DNA of 64,000 bases from Dyella psychrodurans (GTDB lineage: Bacteria > Pseudomonadota > Gammaproteobacteria > Xanthomonadales > Rhodanobacteraceae), in the NCBI RefSeq assembly GCF_003363265.1, contig NZ_QRBF01000004.1, positions 186,001 to 250,000 on the forward strand, read 5' to 3'. Below are positions 9,078 to 16,810 of this stretch, piece by piece. The notes beneath the pieces were generated by a model. The model was not told where the DNA came from. It made no database searches and saw only the letters and a list, made by a program, of their open reading frames with translations. The stretch's first letter is position 1. Each line of letters begins with the position of its first letter. The translations under genes and the position numbers were made by a program.

Positions 9078-9950
9078 ATGGGCACAAGCCGCGGTTTTAC
9101 CTTCGAAAGCTTCCAGCGCTGGCGGCGATCATTCGAGATCGCTTTCTGGCCGGCGTTCTTTGTCCTCAACACCGTTTTCAATGGCGAGATTTCGGTGATG
9201 GACCACCCTCGTGTTCAATGGTGGGAGCCATGGGTGTGGGAGGCAAGCAGCTCGACCGTAATGCTGGCGCTGGTGCCTGCGCTGGTGACGGCATCGCGGC
9301 GCTGGCCGATCCGCATCGATACGTGGCAGCGAAACTTGCCGTTGCATCTGATGTTCAGCGTGGTCTTCAGTGCCATCCACGTGGCAGGCATGGTGGGGTT
9401 GCGCATGCTGGCTTACGCGATGGCCGGACAACATTACGATTTCGGGGCGTGGGCCACCAATTTTGCCTACGAATACCTCAAGGATGGTCGTTCTTATTTT
9501 TGGATATTGGTCACGATAGGCTTGTACCGGTTCTGGGTAATGCGTCTCCAGGGCGAAGCAAGTTTGCTGGAGGAGCCCGACGTCGGGCCGCCGGTAGAAC
9601 CGGTGGAACAACCCGAGCGGTTTCTGGTGCGCAAGCTCGGCAAGGAGTTTCTGCTGGCTGCGCGTGAAATCGAATGGCTGCAGGCATCGGGCAACTACGT
9701 GAATCTGCATGTGCGCGGGCGCGACTATCCGTTGCGCGCCACCATGGCGGGCATCGAAACGCGACTCGATGCGCAGCACTTCGTACGGGTGCATCGAAGT
9801 TACGTGATCAATCTGGACTTCCTCGCGGAAATCGAGCCTCTGGATACCGGCGATGCGCGTCTGTTGATGCGCGACGGCGTGAAAATTCCCTGCAGCCGGC
9901 GTTACCGCGCCATGCTGCGCGAGCGCTTCGGCCAGCCCACGGCGGCTTGA
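9078..9950 (+). CDS. Membrane-bound LytTR-family transcriptional regulator
   Basis: A 290-residue protein with an N-terminal membrane part of about four helices (roughly residues 18-160) and a C-terminal LytTR DNA-binding domain (about 185-285). LytTR features seen are EIEWLQASGNYVNLH, RATMAGIE and the terminal FVRVHRSYVINLDFL stretch. It lacks a receiver domain, so the signal probably enters through the membrane part; its target genes are unknown. The ATG at 9078 begins one base after the right end of repeat copy A, and the frame stays open through the element. The only ribosome binding site available is formed by the element end (AGGCTCCT) and is poor, so the start is less certain than the family call. 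Confidence 0.85.
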   Translation: MGTSRGFTFESFQRWRRSFEIAFWPAFFVLNTVFNGEISVMDHPRVQWWEPWVWEASSSTVMLALVPALVTASRRWPIRIDTWQRNLPLHLMFSVVFSAIHVAGMVGLRMLAYAMAGQHYDFGAWATNFAYEYLKDGRSYFWILVTIGLYRFWVMRLQGEASLLEEPDVGPPVEPVEQPERFLVRKLGKEFLLAAREIEWLQASGNYVNLHVRGRDYPLRATMAGIETRLDAQHFVRVHRSYVINLDFLAEIEPLDTGDARLLMRDGVKIPCSRRYRAMLRERFGQPTAA

Positions 9951-10017
9951 GCGGGCGGTTGCACCCGGTCATCACTCGTTTCAAGCTAGCGGCCTGTCCT
10001 TTGCCGGTGTGCTGCCA

Positions 10018-10752
10018 ATGACCCGTTCGTTCCTTCGTCGTTCTGTCCCCCTTTTTGCCGCCTGTAGCCTGCTTGCGCTCGCCGCGTGCTCGCAACAGGA
10101 GCCAAGCGCGCCGTCGCAAGCCGATGCGGCCAAGGCCCAGGCTCAGGCGGAAGCTGACGAAGCCAATAACCAGCTGCAGACGTATCGCAAGATGCTGCAG
10201 ATGAAGAGCGACGAAATGGCTTCGCAACTTGGCCAGCAGATCGTCCAGCAATTTCCTAACAGCGACGCGGCCAAGGAAGTGCAGCAGACGCTGCCGGCCG
10301 TGGAGCAGCGTTGGAAGGAAACCAGCGAAAAGCGCCGGTTGACGGCGTTGTGGACCTATCAGGTCGGCCCGATGGAAGGCGGCACGCAGTCCACTGCCAG
10401 TCTTTACAGCACATCGCCCTCGGGGGATCGCGCCGTGCGTCTCGTGCTGCGCCGGCACACCAAGTGGGGCCAGAGCGTGTTCATGTTTGGGACGGGCCAC
10501 GGCTTTGTGTGCAAGGGCAATTGCATGATCCAGACGCAATTCGACGGCAAGTCGCATCCGCTGCGCGCTTTCTTGCCCACCACCGGCGAGCCGGCGATTT
10601 TCATTCGGGACGACAAGCCTTTCATCGAGGCGATGGAGAAGACCAAGCGCATCACGATGAATGTGGAAATGCAGGATGGCGGCAAGCAGACGCTGGTGTT
10701 CGAAGTCGGCGGCTATGATCCGACCAAGTGGACCGAGGTAGGCAAGAAATAA
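10018..10752 (+). CDS. Putative lipoprotein, function unknown
   Basis: A 244-residue predicted lipoprotein. A basic start, a hydrophobic core and the lipobox LAAC place the modified cysteine at residue 24. The mature N-terminus is a Q/A-rich helical linker up to about residue 110, followed by a compact domain with a pair of cysteines (FVCKGNCM) that may form a disulfide, then a beta-rich C-terminus. The ATG at 10018 is favoured over an in-frame GTG at 10009. It is in the same direction as the following lipoprotein genes and 62 bases upstream of the next. No named family recognised. Confidence 0.75.
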   Translation: MTRSFLRRSVPLFAACSLLALAACSQQEPSAPSQADAAKAQAQAEADEANNQLQTYRKMLQMKSDEMASQLGQQIVQQFPNSDAAKEVQQTLPAVEQRWKETSEKRRLTALWTYQVGPMEGGTQSTASLYSTSPSGDRAVRLVLRRHTKWGQSVFMFGTGHGFVCKGNCMIQTQFDGKSHPLRAFLPTTGEPAIFIRDDKPFIEAMEKTKRITMNVEMQDGGKQTLVFEVGGYDPTKWTEVGKK

Positions 10753-10814
10753 CCGCTGTGCACTGGCTGCGCATGCGTGCGTTGAATCGAGTATCCGGTG
10801 ACGGAGAACGTGCC

Positions 10815-11291
10815 ATGTTGAACATGCGAGTGTTGATGATCTTATTGGCCGGTGCGTGGCTTGCCGACTGTACCAGTGTTCCTTACGCGCAGCATCTCCA
10901 GCAACGCCAGCAGGCCTACAGCGCGGCAGCGGGCGCCCCAGTCCGTAGCTTTCGCCTGGTCCTGGGCGCGCAGATCTACTCGTGGGAACCACTCAGCGAA
11001 ACGCAGCTGGTGGTCTACACCTTGCCCACGCGGGCCTATCTGCTCGATGTCTGGCCCTGCAGCAATCTGACCTTTACGAATACCATCGGCCTGACCAGTT
11101 TTGCCGATCAGGTGCAGACAGGCTTCGACAAAGTGCTGCAGGGACGGGACTACGTGCCTTGCATGATCAAGCAGATTCGTCCCATCGATCTGACGCAACT
11201 GAAGTTGGACAAAGACCGAGAGGAACAGCGTCACGTCGACAACGTGCAGCGCGATAGCAGCAATGGCACGCCGCCACCCGGCAAGAACTGA
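10815..11291 (+). CDS. DUF6491-type lipoprotein, first paralog
   Basis: A 158-residue small envelope protein, clearly paralogous to the product of 11672-12139: both start MLxMRV, then share SVPYAQ, AYxAAAGAPVRSF, SWEPLS, QLVVYT and a closing QIRPIDL. The pattern resembles DUF6491-type proteins, whose role is unknown. A lipobox-like LADC places the cysteine at residue 19, but the -1 residue is Asp, which is unusual; the paralog has the normal VAAC. Either this copy is a poor substrate for lipoprotein processing or it is simply secreted. Two further cysteines probably form a disulfide. The zinc-ribbon gene starts 3 bases downstream. Confidence 0.75.
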   Translation: MLNMRVLMILLAGAWLADCTSVPYAQHLQQRQQAYSAAAGAPVRSFRLVLGAQIYSWEPLSETQLVVYTLPTRAYLLDVWPCSNLTFTNTIGLTSFADQVQTGFDKVLQGRDYVPCMIKQIRPIDLTQLKLDKDREEQRHVDNVQRDSSNGTPPPGKN

Positions 11292-11294
11292 GCG

Positions 11295-11567
11295 ATGAGT
11301 GAGCCGGACATCTATTGCCCGCATTGCGCCTGGCGTCCGCTCGGCACCAGTCGCTGGCTCTGTTCGCATCACATGGGCGGCTGCGGCACGACATGGAACA
11401 CGTTCTGGACCGGCGGTGTCTGCCCCGGTTGCGGGTATCGCTGGGAGATCACGGCGTGTCTGGCGTGCAAGCAATTCGCGCTGCACAGGGACTGGTATCA
11501 CTGGCCCGAATCCGATGCGCATCATCTGGACCGCACGCGAGAAACGGAGCAGCCGGCAGGACAATAA
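11295..11567 (+). CDS. Small zinc-ribbon protein
   Basis: A 90-residue cytoplasmic protein without a signal peptide. Four Cys/His groups (CPHC near residue 8, CSHHMGGC, CPGC and CLAC) are spaced as two zinc ribbons, with an aromatic segment WYHWPESDAHH near the C-terminus. Function unknown; nothing identifies a nucleic-acid partner. It starts 3 bases after the upstream lipoprotein gene, so the two are very likely cotranslated. It sits exactly between the two DUF6491-type paralogs. Confidence 0.75.
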   Translation: MSEPDIYCPHCAWRPLGTSRWLCSHHMGGCGTTWNTFWTGGVCPGCGYRWEITACLACKQFALHRDWYHWPESDAHHLDRTRETEQPAGQ

Positions 11568-11671
11568 GGTCTTTCCAGTCCTTTTCCCTGAGGTCCGTTC
11601 GCATCATCGGGACTGTGCACTCTCAAGACGCTGGTGCGTTAACTCTCAGTAGATGAATCCGGAGTTGTGCC

Positions 11672-12139
11672 ATGTTGAAGATGCGTGTTGCGGGTGTTGT
11701 TCTGCTCGGTGCTTGGGTGGCGGCTTGTTCCAGCGTGCCCTACGCACAGCGCCAGAAACAGCGTCAGGATGCTTACAACGCGGCCGCCGGCGCGCCAGTG
11801 CGCAGCTTCGTGTACCTGGGTCGGATGTGGTCGTGGGAACCGCTCAGCGACCAGCAACTGGTGGTCTACACCGTACCCAGCCGGGCCTACCTGCTTGACG
11901 TATGGGGCTGCCCGAACCTGCCATGGACGCAGGTCATCGGTTTGACCGCCAGCTTCCGCGAAGTGCAGACCAACTTCGACAAAGTGCTTACCGGGCGCCG
12001 CTACGCACCCTGTCCGATTACCCAGATACGGCCGATCGATCTGGCGCGCCTGAAGCTCGAGCAACAGGCGCAACGCGAGGTCGATATGCAGCCCAGAAGC
12101 GATGCCAATACGCCATCCGTTCCGGCTGGTCAGCAGTAG
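11672..12139 (+). CDS. DUF6491-type lipoprotein, second paralog
   Basis: A 155-residue lipoprotein with a canonical lipobox (VAAC, Cys19). It shares most of its length with the gene at 10815: SVPYAQ, AAAGAPVRSF, SWEPLS, QLVVYT, RAYLLDVW and QIRPIDL. The two mature cysteines (in WGCPNL and APCPIT) are conserved with the paralog. The 104-base gap from the zinc-ribbon gene has no strong terminator, so one transcript could cover all three. It ends 37 bases from the convergent ferritin-like gene. Role unknown; probably periplasmic or outer-membrane associated. Confidence 0.75.
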   Translation: MLKMRVAGVVLLGAWVAACSSVPYAQRQKQRQDAYNAAAGAPVRSFVYLGRMWSWEPLSDQQLVVYTVPSRAYLLDVWGCPNLPWTQVIGLTASFREVQTNFDKVLTGRRYAPCPITQIRPIDLARLKLEQQAQREVDMQPRSDANTPSVPAGQQ

Positions 12140-12176
12140 TGCCATGACCGGCGCCGGAGCGAGGGCTGGGATGGGT

Positions 12177-12998
12177 TTACTGCAGGAATAACCTTTCGCT
12201 GATGCGAGCCAGCGGTTTTTCCAGGGTCTGCTGCAGCCTGGGCGGCAGATCCAGCGGCTTGAGCAGCATCTTCACCGTCATTTCGGCAGGGATGTGGCGA
12301 CGCAGCAGCGCCTGCGCGGGACCGGCCACCTTCTGGAACTGTGCCTTGTCGTCCTTGTATTGCGGGTAGCACTGGTTGAACACGTGGCGCAGCGCGATGT
12401 CGCTGTCCTCGTTCCGGATTTCGTTGACCCGGCGCACGATCGCGCGGAAAACCTTGTAGCGGCCCAGCCGTTCCTGCTCGCGATAACGCTGGAACGCCTG
12501 GTAGAAGTGTTTGTAATGCCGCACTTCGTCGCTCTTGATGTGGCTGGTCAGCTGTTTGAGCACAGGCTCGTCGACGATATCGTTCAAGGCGCGATACAGG
12601 CTGGCGGTGCCGGTTTCCACGACACAGCGTGCAGCCAGTTCCAGCCCGCGCGAAGGTTCCAGTTGCTCATTCGTGCACAGGGCGCCGTAGTCGTTCCAGA
12701 AAGCCTTGAATCCGCTTTCCCAGTCGAACTCGGGCCATACATGCTGCACATACGCGGCCAACGCGCGGCCGTGTTGCAGTTCTTCGTGCTCCCAATGCTC
12801 GCGCAGCCACGCCTGCAATTCGAGATCACCGTCGAAGTGTTCGATCAGGTTGTGTGTGTAGAGGTCCGAACCGCTTTCCACGAACGACGCACTGCAGAGC
12901 AGAAGAAAGAGATGTTCGTCATGCCGCACGCGTGCGATATCGATCTCGGCAAAGTTGAGGCTTTCCAAGGTCCATGGCAGGGCGGGGCTGTAGTCCAC
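12177..12998 (-). CDS. Ferritin-like di-iron domain protein
   Basis: A 273-residue, mostly helical cytosolic protein. Two carboxylate/histidine motifs typical of ferritin-like di-iron proteins are visible: EHWEHEELQHGRA near residue 70 and SDEVRHYKHFYQA near residue 160, with extra acidic residues in the N-terminal helices (FVESGSDLYTHN). The pattern suits a four-helix bundle with an oxidase or desaturase-like iron site. The substrate is unknown. It is transcribed alone; repeat copy C lies about 100 bases upstream of the start. The ATG at 12998 gives MDYSPALPW; an open upstream extension in another frame was ignored. Confidence 0.75.
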   Translation of the reverse strand: MDYSPALPWTLESLNFAEIDIARVRHDEHLFLLLCSASFVESGSDLYTHNLIEHFDGDLELQAWLREHWEHEELQHGRALAAYVQHVWPEFDWESGFKAFWNDYGALCTNEQLEPSRGLELAARCVVETGTASLYRALNDIVDEPVLKQLTSHIKSDEVRHYKHFYQAFQRYREQERLGRYKVFRAIVRRVNEIRNEDSDIALRHVFNQCYPQYKDDKAQFQKVAGPAQALLRRHIPAEMTVKMLLKPLDLPPRLQQTLEKPLARISERLFLQ

Positions 12999-13097
12999 GT
13001 GGAGTTTCCTGTGCAGAAAAGGCCACCCGACCCATGACAGATCGGGGACAACAGCATAAAGGGTGAACGATGCCGCGGATTAATGCCAGCCGACCAC

Positions 13098-13142
13098 TTA
13101 GAGCCTGTTCGCGATCTCCGCGTAGCCGCGAACAGGCTCTAA
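13098..13142. repeat. Palindromic repeat, short copy C
   Basis: A perfect 16-bp inverted repeat (13098-13113 against 13127-13142) with a 13-base loop. The left arm plus loop matches the left terminal arm of copies A and B up to GCGTAGC, and the right arm is only the outer end. It looks like a deletion derivative of the longer elements. It lies between two minus-strand genes, just downstream of the stress-protein stop, and could also end that transcript. Confidence 0.75.
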
Positions 13143-13152
13143 CAGCGAGGTG

Positions 13153-13569
13153 TCAACGGACAACCGTAACGGGTACGTGCGCGCCCGCCAGCACGTCATC
13201 GGACACTGAGCCCAGCAGCCAGCGTCCCAGGGCGCCCCGTCCGGTATGACCGATGACAATATGATCGATGGGGTGCTGCCGGACCTGGTTGAGCAGCACG
13301 TCGCCCGGGCTGCCGTGGATGATTTCAAGGTCCACGAACTGGTCCGAATCCGGGGCGATGGACTTCAATTCCTCTTGCAATTCCACCGTCCTCTGGGCGG
13401 CCGAGTCGGTCATCATCAGCGCGCAGGCGTCGGCGCCACCCTGGGTGACCTGCAGCACCGAAACGACGCGTACCCGGCCCCCTCCGCAACGGGCCAGATC
13501 CATGGCAAAGCGAAAAGCACGCTGCGAAGAATCGGAACTGTCATAGCCGACCAGCGAATACTTGAGCAT
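13153..13569 (-). CDS. Universal stress protein, UspA family
   Basis: A 138-residue single-domain Usp. It has the N-terminal strand MLKYSLVGYDSSDSS with the conserved Asp, and the C-terminal ATP-binding signature of the G-2X-G-9X-G(S/T) type in GHTGRGALGRWLLGSVSDDV, so it is likely an ATP-binding UspFG-type member. The start at 13569 has a strong GGAGG eight bases upstream. It is monocistronic, with repeat copy C just after its stop. Its upstream region (13570-13784) is shared with the divergent exported-protein gene. Confidence 0.9.
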   Translation of the reverse strand: MLKYSLVGYDSSDSSQRAFRFAMDLARCGGGRVRVVSVLQVTQGGADACALMMTDSAAQRTVELQEELKSIAPDSDQFVDLEIIHGSPGDVLLNQVRQHPIDHIVIGHTGRGALGRWLLGSVSDDVLAGAHVPVTVVR

Positions 13570-13687
13570 GTTTCCTCCATGGCAGAAACGTGCTTCCACA
13601 CAGCGTCAGTGTGCGCGGCACGTCGTTAGTTAAGCATCAAGCCGCGGGAAACAACAGGCAATACTTTCACGGGATCTTGTTGATTCT

Positions 13688-13705
13688 GAACGGGTCGACC
13701 GGTTC
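13688..13705. promoter_or_regulatory. Near-palindrome GAACnGGTCGACCnGTTC
   Basis: An 18-base inverted repeat with two mismatched positions, in the divergent gap between the stress-protein gene and the exported-protein gene, 80 bases before the latter. It is a candidate operator; no binding protein can be named. Confidence 0.3.
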
Positions 13706-13784
13706 TTGCTGGTTCGTTCAGTTTGCAGGTCCGACACTCTTGTCTCGGCATTGATGACCGTCAACGCACTGTAAGGAGACCTCC

Positions 13785-14252
13785 ATGAGCAAGCGTACCC
13801 TTGGTTTGACTGCCGCCCTGGTCCTGGGTGTTGCCGGCTTGGCCGGGCTGCCCGCCAGCCGGGCCCACGCGGCCCCGGCCGCCGACATCAAGTGCCATCT
13901 GAAATTCAGCCTGGCCGGCTGGTCGGCGCTTTATCAGCATGCCGAAGGCAGCGGACACATCGTCTGCGATAACGGCCAGCGGGCTGCGGTGAGCATCAAC
14001 ATGGTGGGCGGCGGCCTCACCGCCGGCAAGTTCCGCATCGACAATGGCACCGGTGAGATCAGCCACGTCCGTGGCATCCAGGACGTGTTCGGCGATTACG
14101 CCGAGGCGGGTGCATCGGCCGGCGTGATCAAGAGCGGCTCGGCGCAGGTGCTGACCAAAGGCACCACGTCGATTGCGCTGGCCGGCAGCGGCGAAGGCAT
14201 CAATCTGGGTGTTGCAGTCGACAAGTTCTCGATCAAGCCTGTCAGCCACTGA
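13785..14252 (+). CDS. Exported protein of unknown function
   Basis: A 155-residue protein with a Sec signal peptide (MSKRTLGLTAALVLGVAG, cleavage probably after AHA near residue 29). The mature domain is Gly/Ala/Ser rich with alternating beta-type segments, two cysteines (IKCHLK, HIVCDN) and no membrane segment after the signal. This resembles a small periplasmic or outer-membrane lipid-binding beta fold, but I do not recognise the family. AAGGAGA precedes the start at good spacing, and a strong terminator follows, so it is monocistronic. Confidence 0.75.
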   Translation: MSKRTLGLTAALVLGVAGLAGLPASRAHAAPAADIKCHLKFSLAGWSALYQHAEGSGHIVCDNGQRAAVSINMVGGGLTAGKFRIDNGTGEISHVRGIQDVFGDYAEAGASAGVIKSGSAQVLTKGTTSIALAGSGEGINLGVAVDKFSIKPVSH

Positions 14253-14271
14253 GTAGCCGATATCTTGCGGT

Positions 14272-14305
14272 AAGCGAAAGGCGCCATCAGGCGCCTTTCG
14301 CTTTT
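14272..14305 (+). terminator. Rho-independent terminator
   Basis: A 14-bp perfect stem AAGCGAAAGGCGCC with an ATCA loop and a following T-run, 20 bases after the exported-protein gene. Confidence 0.85.
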
Positions 14306-14358
14306 AAGCCACAGCGTATACTCGCCGGGCAGTGTTTCTTTCCCCGGGAGTTACATTC

Positions 14359-14907
14359 ATGCGTCGTTTTTCGGTCGCGCTTGCGCTGATCTGCCTGCTG
14401 AGCCTGCTGGCCACTCCGGCGTTCTCAGGCATAAAGGTAGGCAATCCGCAGGTAGGCCAGGCCGCCCCTTCGTTCCGCTTGCAGGATCAGAACGGTCACT
14501 GGCGCACGCCGGCCGATTACCACGGACGCTGGCTGGTGCTGTACTTCTATCCGAAAGATTTCACGCCGGGATGCACGACCGAGGTGTGCGCATTCCGCGA
14601 CAACATCGCCAAGCTGCGTCAGGCCGGTGCGGATGTGGTGGGCGTAAGCCTGGATGACGTGAAATCCCACGAGGAGTTCGCGGCCAAGTACCACGTGCCA
14701 TTCCCGCTGCTCTCCGACGCCAACCGCCAGGTCGCCATCAACTACGGCGTGCTGACATCGGCGGTCGGCTTTCACTTTGCCAAGCGCACCACATTCCTGA
14801 TTGATCCCAACGGCAACATCGCCAAGATTTACCGCGAAGTGGATCCCGAGAAAAATTCCGCCGAAGTATTGAGCGACCTCACCACCCTGAAGAAGGCGTT
14901 CCATTGA
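14359..14907 (+). CDS. Exported peroxiredoxin, Bcp/PrxQ type
   Basis: A thiol peroxidase reducing peroxides. The 182-residue protein has an N-terminal signal peptide (about residues 1-23), unlike cytosolic Bcp, then the PrxQ fold with YFYPKDFTPGCTTEVCAFRD: peroxidatic Cys72 and resolving Cys77, the usual 2-Cys intramolecular arrangement. It therefore probably acts in the periplasm. The ATG at 14359 (MRRFSV) is preceded by GGGAG. The stop codon overlaps the start of the following membrane-protein gene by one base, so they are coupled and the membrane protein may support it. Confidence 0.9.
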   Translation: MRRFSVALALICLLSLLATPAFSGIKVGNPQVGQAAPSFRLQDQNGHWRTPADYHGRWLVLYFYPKDFTPGCTTEVCAFRDNIAKLRQAGADVVGVSLDDVKSHEEFAAKYHVPFPLLSDANRQVAINYGVLTSAVGFHFAKRTTFLIDPNGNIAKIYREVDPEKNSAEVLSDLTTLKKAFH

Positions 14908-15425
14908 TGCTGATATCAAGTTCCGACCTGGGCATACGGCGGTCCGGGTTTGCATGGTGGCGCATGCTCGTGTGGGTGCTCCTGTTGCTGGCGGGGTTCG
15001 GCGGGGTGCAATACGTCTCGCATGCGCAGCAGGTATGGGGCGTTCTGCAATCGCTGCCGCCGGGCGATGCCTCGGCGAGTTCCGCTCTCCACGGCGTGCT
15101 GGCGTGGGATCTGGGTTATCTGGCGGCGGCCTTCGCGCTGATCGTGGTCTGCGCCGGCTGTATCCTGCGGCAGGCATGGGCTCGACCCGTGCTGCGCTTG
15201 GTCGCCCTGGTTCTGTGCGTGTGGAGTGCGTACCGCGGCGTGCTGTTGTGGCAGCAATGGAGCACGCTCAATGAAGCGGGAAGCGCTGCGCAGCTGACGG
15301 ACTTGCGGCACATCGTGCTGGCCGGCTTGGGGCTGCGGGCCATGGCCGTGCCGGTGCTGCTGTGGCTGTCCTGGCAGCTGGGCCAGCCGGCCGTCCGGCT
15401 GCAATTCAAGGCGCGCAGGCACTGA
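14907..15425 (+). CDS. Integral membrane protein of unknown function
   Basis: A 172-residue protein with four hydrophobic segments (near 19-37, 68-90, 98-112 and 137-156) and basic ends. The ATG at 14907 overlaps the peroxiredoxin stop by one base (TGATG), so translation is coupled. There are few conserved polar residues and no visible catalytic motif. The context suggests a partner of the periplasmic peroxiredoxin, but this is inference only. Confidence 0.7.
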   Translation: MLISSSDLGIRRSGFAWWRMLVWVLLLLAGFGGVQYVSHAQQVWGVLQSLPPGDASASSALHGVLAWDLGYLAAAFALIVVCAGCILRQAWARPVLRLVALVLCVWSAYRGVLLWQQWSTLNEAGSAAQLTDLRHIVLAGLGLRAMAVPVLLWLSWQLGQPAVRLQFKARRH

Positions 15426-15497
15426 TTCAGCGGCAGTTCCTGCACCGGGCTTTATCGCTGTCGGCCTGTCTCCCTGGCACGCCGACAACGCCGACCC

Positions 15498-16250
15498 ATG
15501 TCCATGAAACGATCGCTCGCCGCCTTGATCCTGGTACTCGCCGCAGGAACCCTGCACGCGCAGGATCTGGCCAAGGTTTGTCACGCCACCAGCAGCTATG
15601 ACCTGACCGTTCAGTCGGATCGAATGGTGTTCGACCGCGACACCCCCGCGCCCACACGCGTGGTGCTCAGTCCCGGCATGCTGCAAACGGACGGCCGCAG
15701 CGTGCCGTTGAGCTACGAAGACCAGGATCGCCTGGATCTGTTCCAGCGCGATCTGCGTGCCTTGATGCCGCGTGTCAAAGCCATTGCGCAGCAGGGGGTG
15801 GGCGTGACCTTGCAGCTGGTTCGCGACGAATCGGGCAGCCTGAACTTGGATGCCGACACCCAGGCGGAATTGAATCGTCGCCTGGCCGCCCATTCGGCGG
15901 AACTGCGCCAGCGCATCGCCGACAGCCAGAGCACGCATGACTGGCACGGCGACGCCGCCGACCGCTATGCGAACGAAATCGTCAGCGACATCGCGCCGCT
16001 GTTTATTTCGGCGCTCGGACAGCAAGCGGTCAGCGCCGCCATGAGCGGCGACCTGCAGCAGGCGGCCGCCCTGCGCGATCGTGCCAGCAATCTTGCCGGC
16101 AGCTTCCAGCCCCGCCTCCAGCGGCGTCTTCAGGTCCTTCGGCCCGAGATCCAGGCGCTCTGTCCGGATATCCAGCGCCTCTCGGCCCTGCAGGCCGGCA
16201 TTCGCGCCAGCAACGGCCGTCAGCTGAACCTGGTCCTGATCGGCCAGTGA
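15498..16250 (+). CDS. DUF2884 (YggN-like) exported protein, first copy
   Basis: A 250-residue exported protein with a clear signal peptide (MSMKRSLAALILVLAAGTLHA). The mature part follows the YggN/DUF2884 pattern: an early CHATSSYDLTVQSD segment, a DGRSVPLSYEDQDRLDLFQRDLR region and a helical C-terminus with a late cysteine (ALCPDIQRL). A second gene with the same plan lies at 20823. The role of the family is unknown; location is periplasmic. It is probably transcribed separately from the 172-residue membrane-protein gene 72 bases upstream. Confidence 0.8.
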   Translation: MSMKRSLAALILVLAAGTLHAQDLAKVCHATSSYDLTVQSDRMVFDRDTPAPTRVVLSPGMLQTDGRSVPLSYEDQDRLDLFQRDLRALMPRVKAIAQQGVGVTLQLVRDESGSLNLDADTQAELNRRLAAHSAELRQRIADSQSTHDWHGDAADRYANEIVSDIAPLFISALGQQAVSAAMSGDLQQAAALRDRASNLAGSFQPRLQRRLQVLRPEIQALCPDIQRLSALQAGIRASNGRQLNLVLIGQ

Positions 16251-16363
16251 AACGCAGGCTGAGCGGAGTCGAACACCCGATAGCGGGTTAATCCCCCGGT
16301 AAGTAGCCGTCTTGCAACATGCTTGCCAATACAAGATTTTGCGACCAGGCAGGAGGCGACCCC

Positions 16364-16807
16364 GTGTCGCTGGAAACCCGACATCTGTGCAATGGCCTGA
16401 TACGCCGCAGCATCGAGCTGCGCGCGCTGTATCGTCATGCCGCCGCCCAGGTGAGCGAACCCGGCCTGCGCACCGTGCTGGACGAAGAAGCCCAGTCCCT
16501 GGACGCCGTGATCGCCGAGCTGCAGACGCAGATGCGCAACCACGATCGCACGCCCGCCACGCGCAGCCGCATGATCGAAGCCGCGCGGCACCGGTTCGAT
16601 GTATGGCTGGTCCGCGGCATGCCGCGCAGCGACGATGCCTGGATACGCCTCCTGGCGCGTCACGAGCAGGGTTTGCTGCGTGCGTTCGAGCGCGTGCTGA
16701 CGCGTGTCTCCGCCGGCGACATGACCACCACGCTGCATCGCCAGCTTCCGCGCCTGCAGTCCATTCACCTGGATATGCACAGCCTCGCCAAGGCTGTCGG
16801 TCAGTAA
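16364..16807 (+). CDS. Helical-bundle protein, DUF2383-like
   Basis: A 147-residue all-helical cytosolic protein. The order (TRHLCNGLIRRSIELRALYRHAAAQ at the start, then alternating Glu/Arg-rich helices and a terminal IHLDMHSLAK) suits a ferritin-like four-helix bundle of the DUF2383/PA2169 type, although the metal ligands are not obvious. The GTG at 16364 is preferred to the ATG at 16319 because AGGAGG lies seven bases before it. It is followed 3 bases later by a DUF924 gene, so the two form an operon. Confidence 0.6.
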   Translation: MSLETRHLCNGLIRRSIELRALYRHAAAQVSEPGLRTVLDEEAQSLDAVIAELQTQMRNHDRTPATRSRMIEAARHRFDVWLVRGMPRSDDAWIRLLARHEQGLLRAFERVLTRVSAGDMTTTLHRQLPRLQSIHLDMHSLAKAVGQ

Positions 16808-16810
16808 TCC

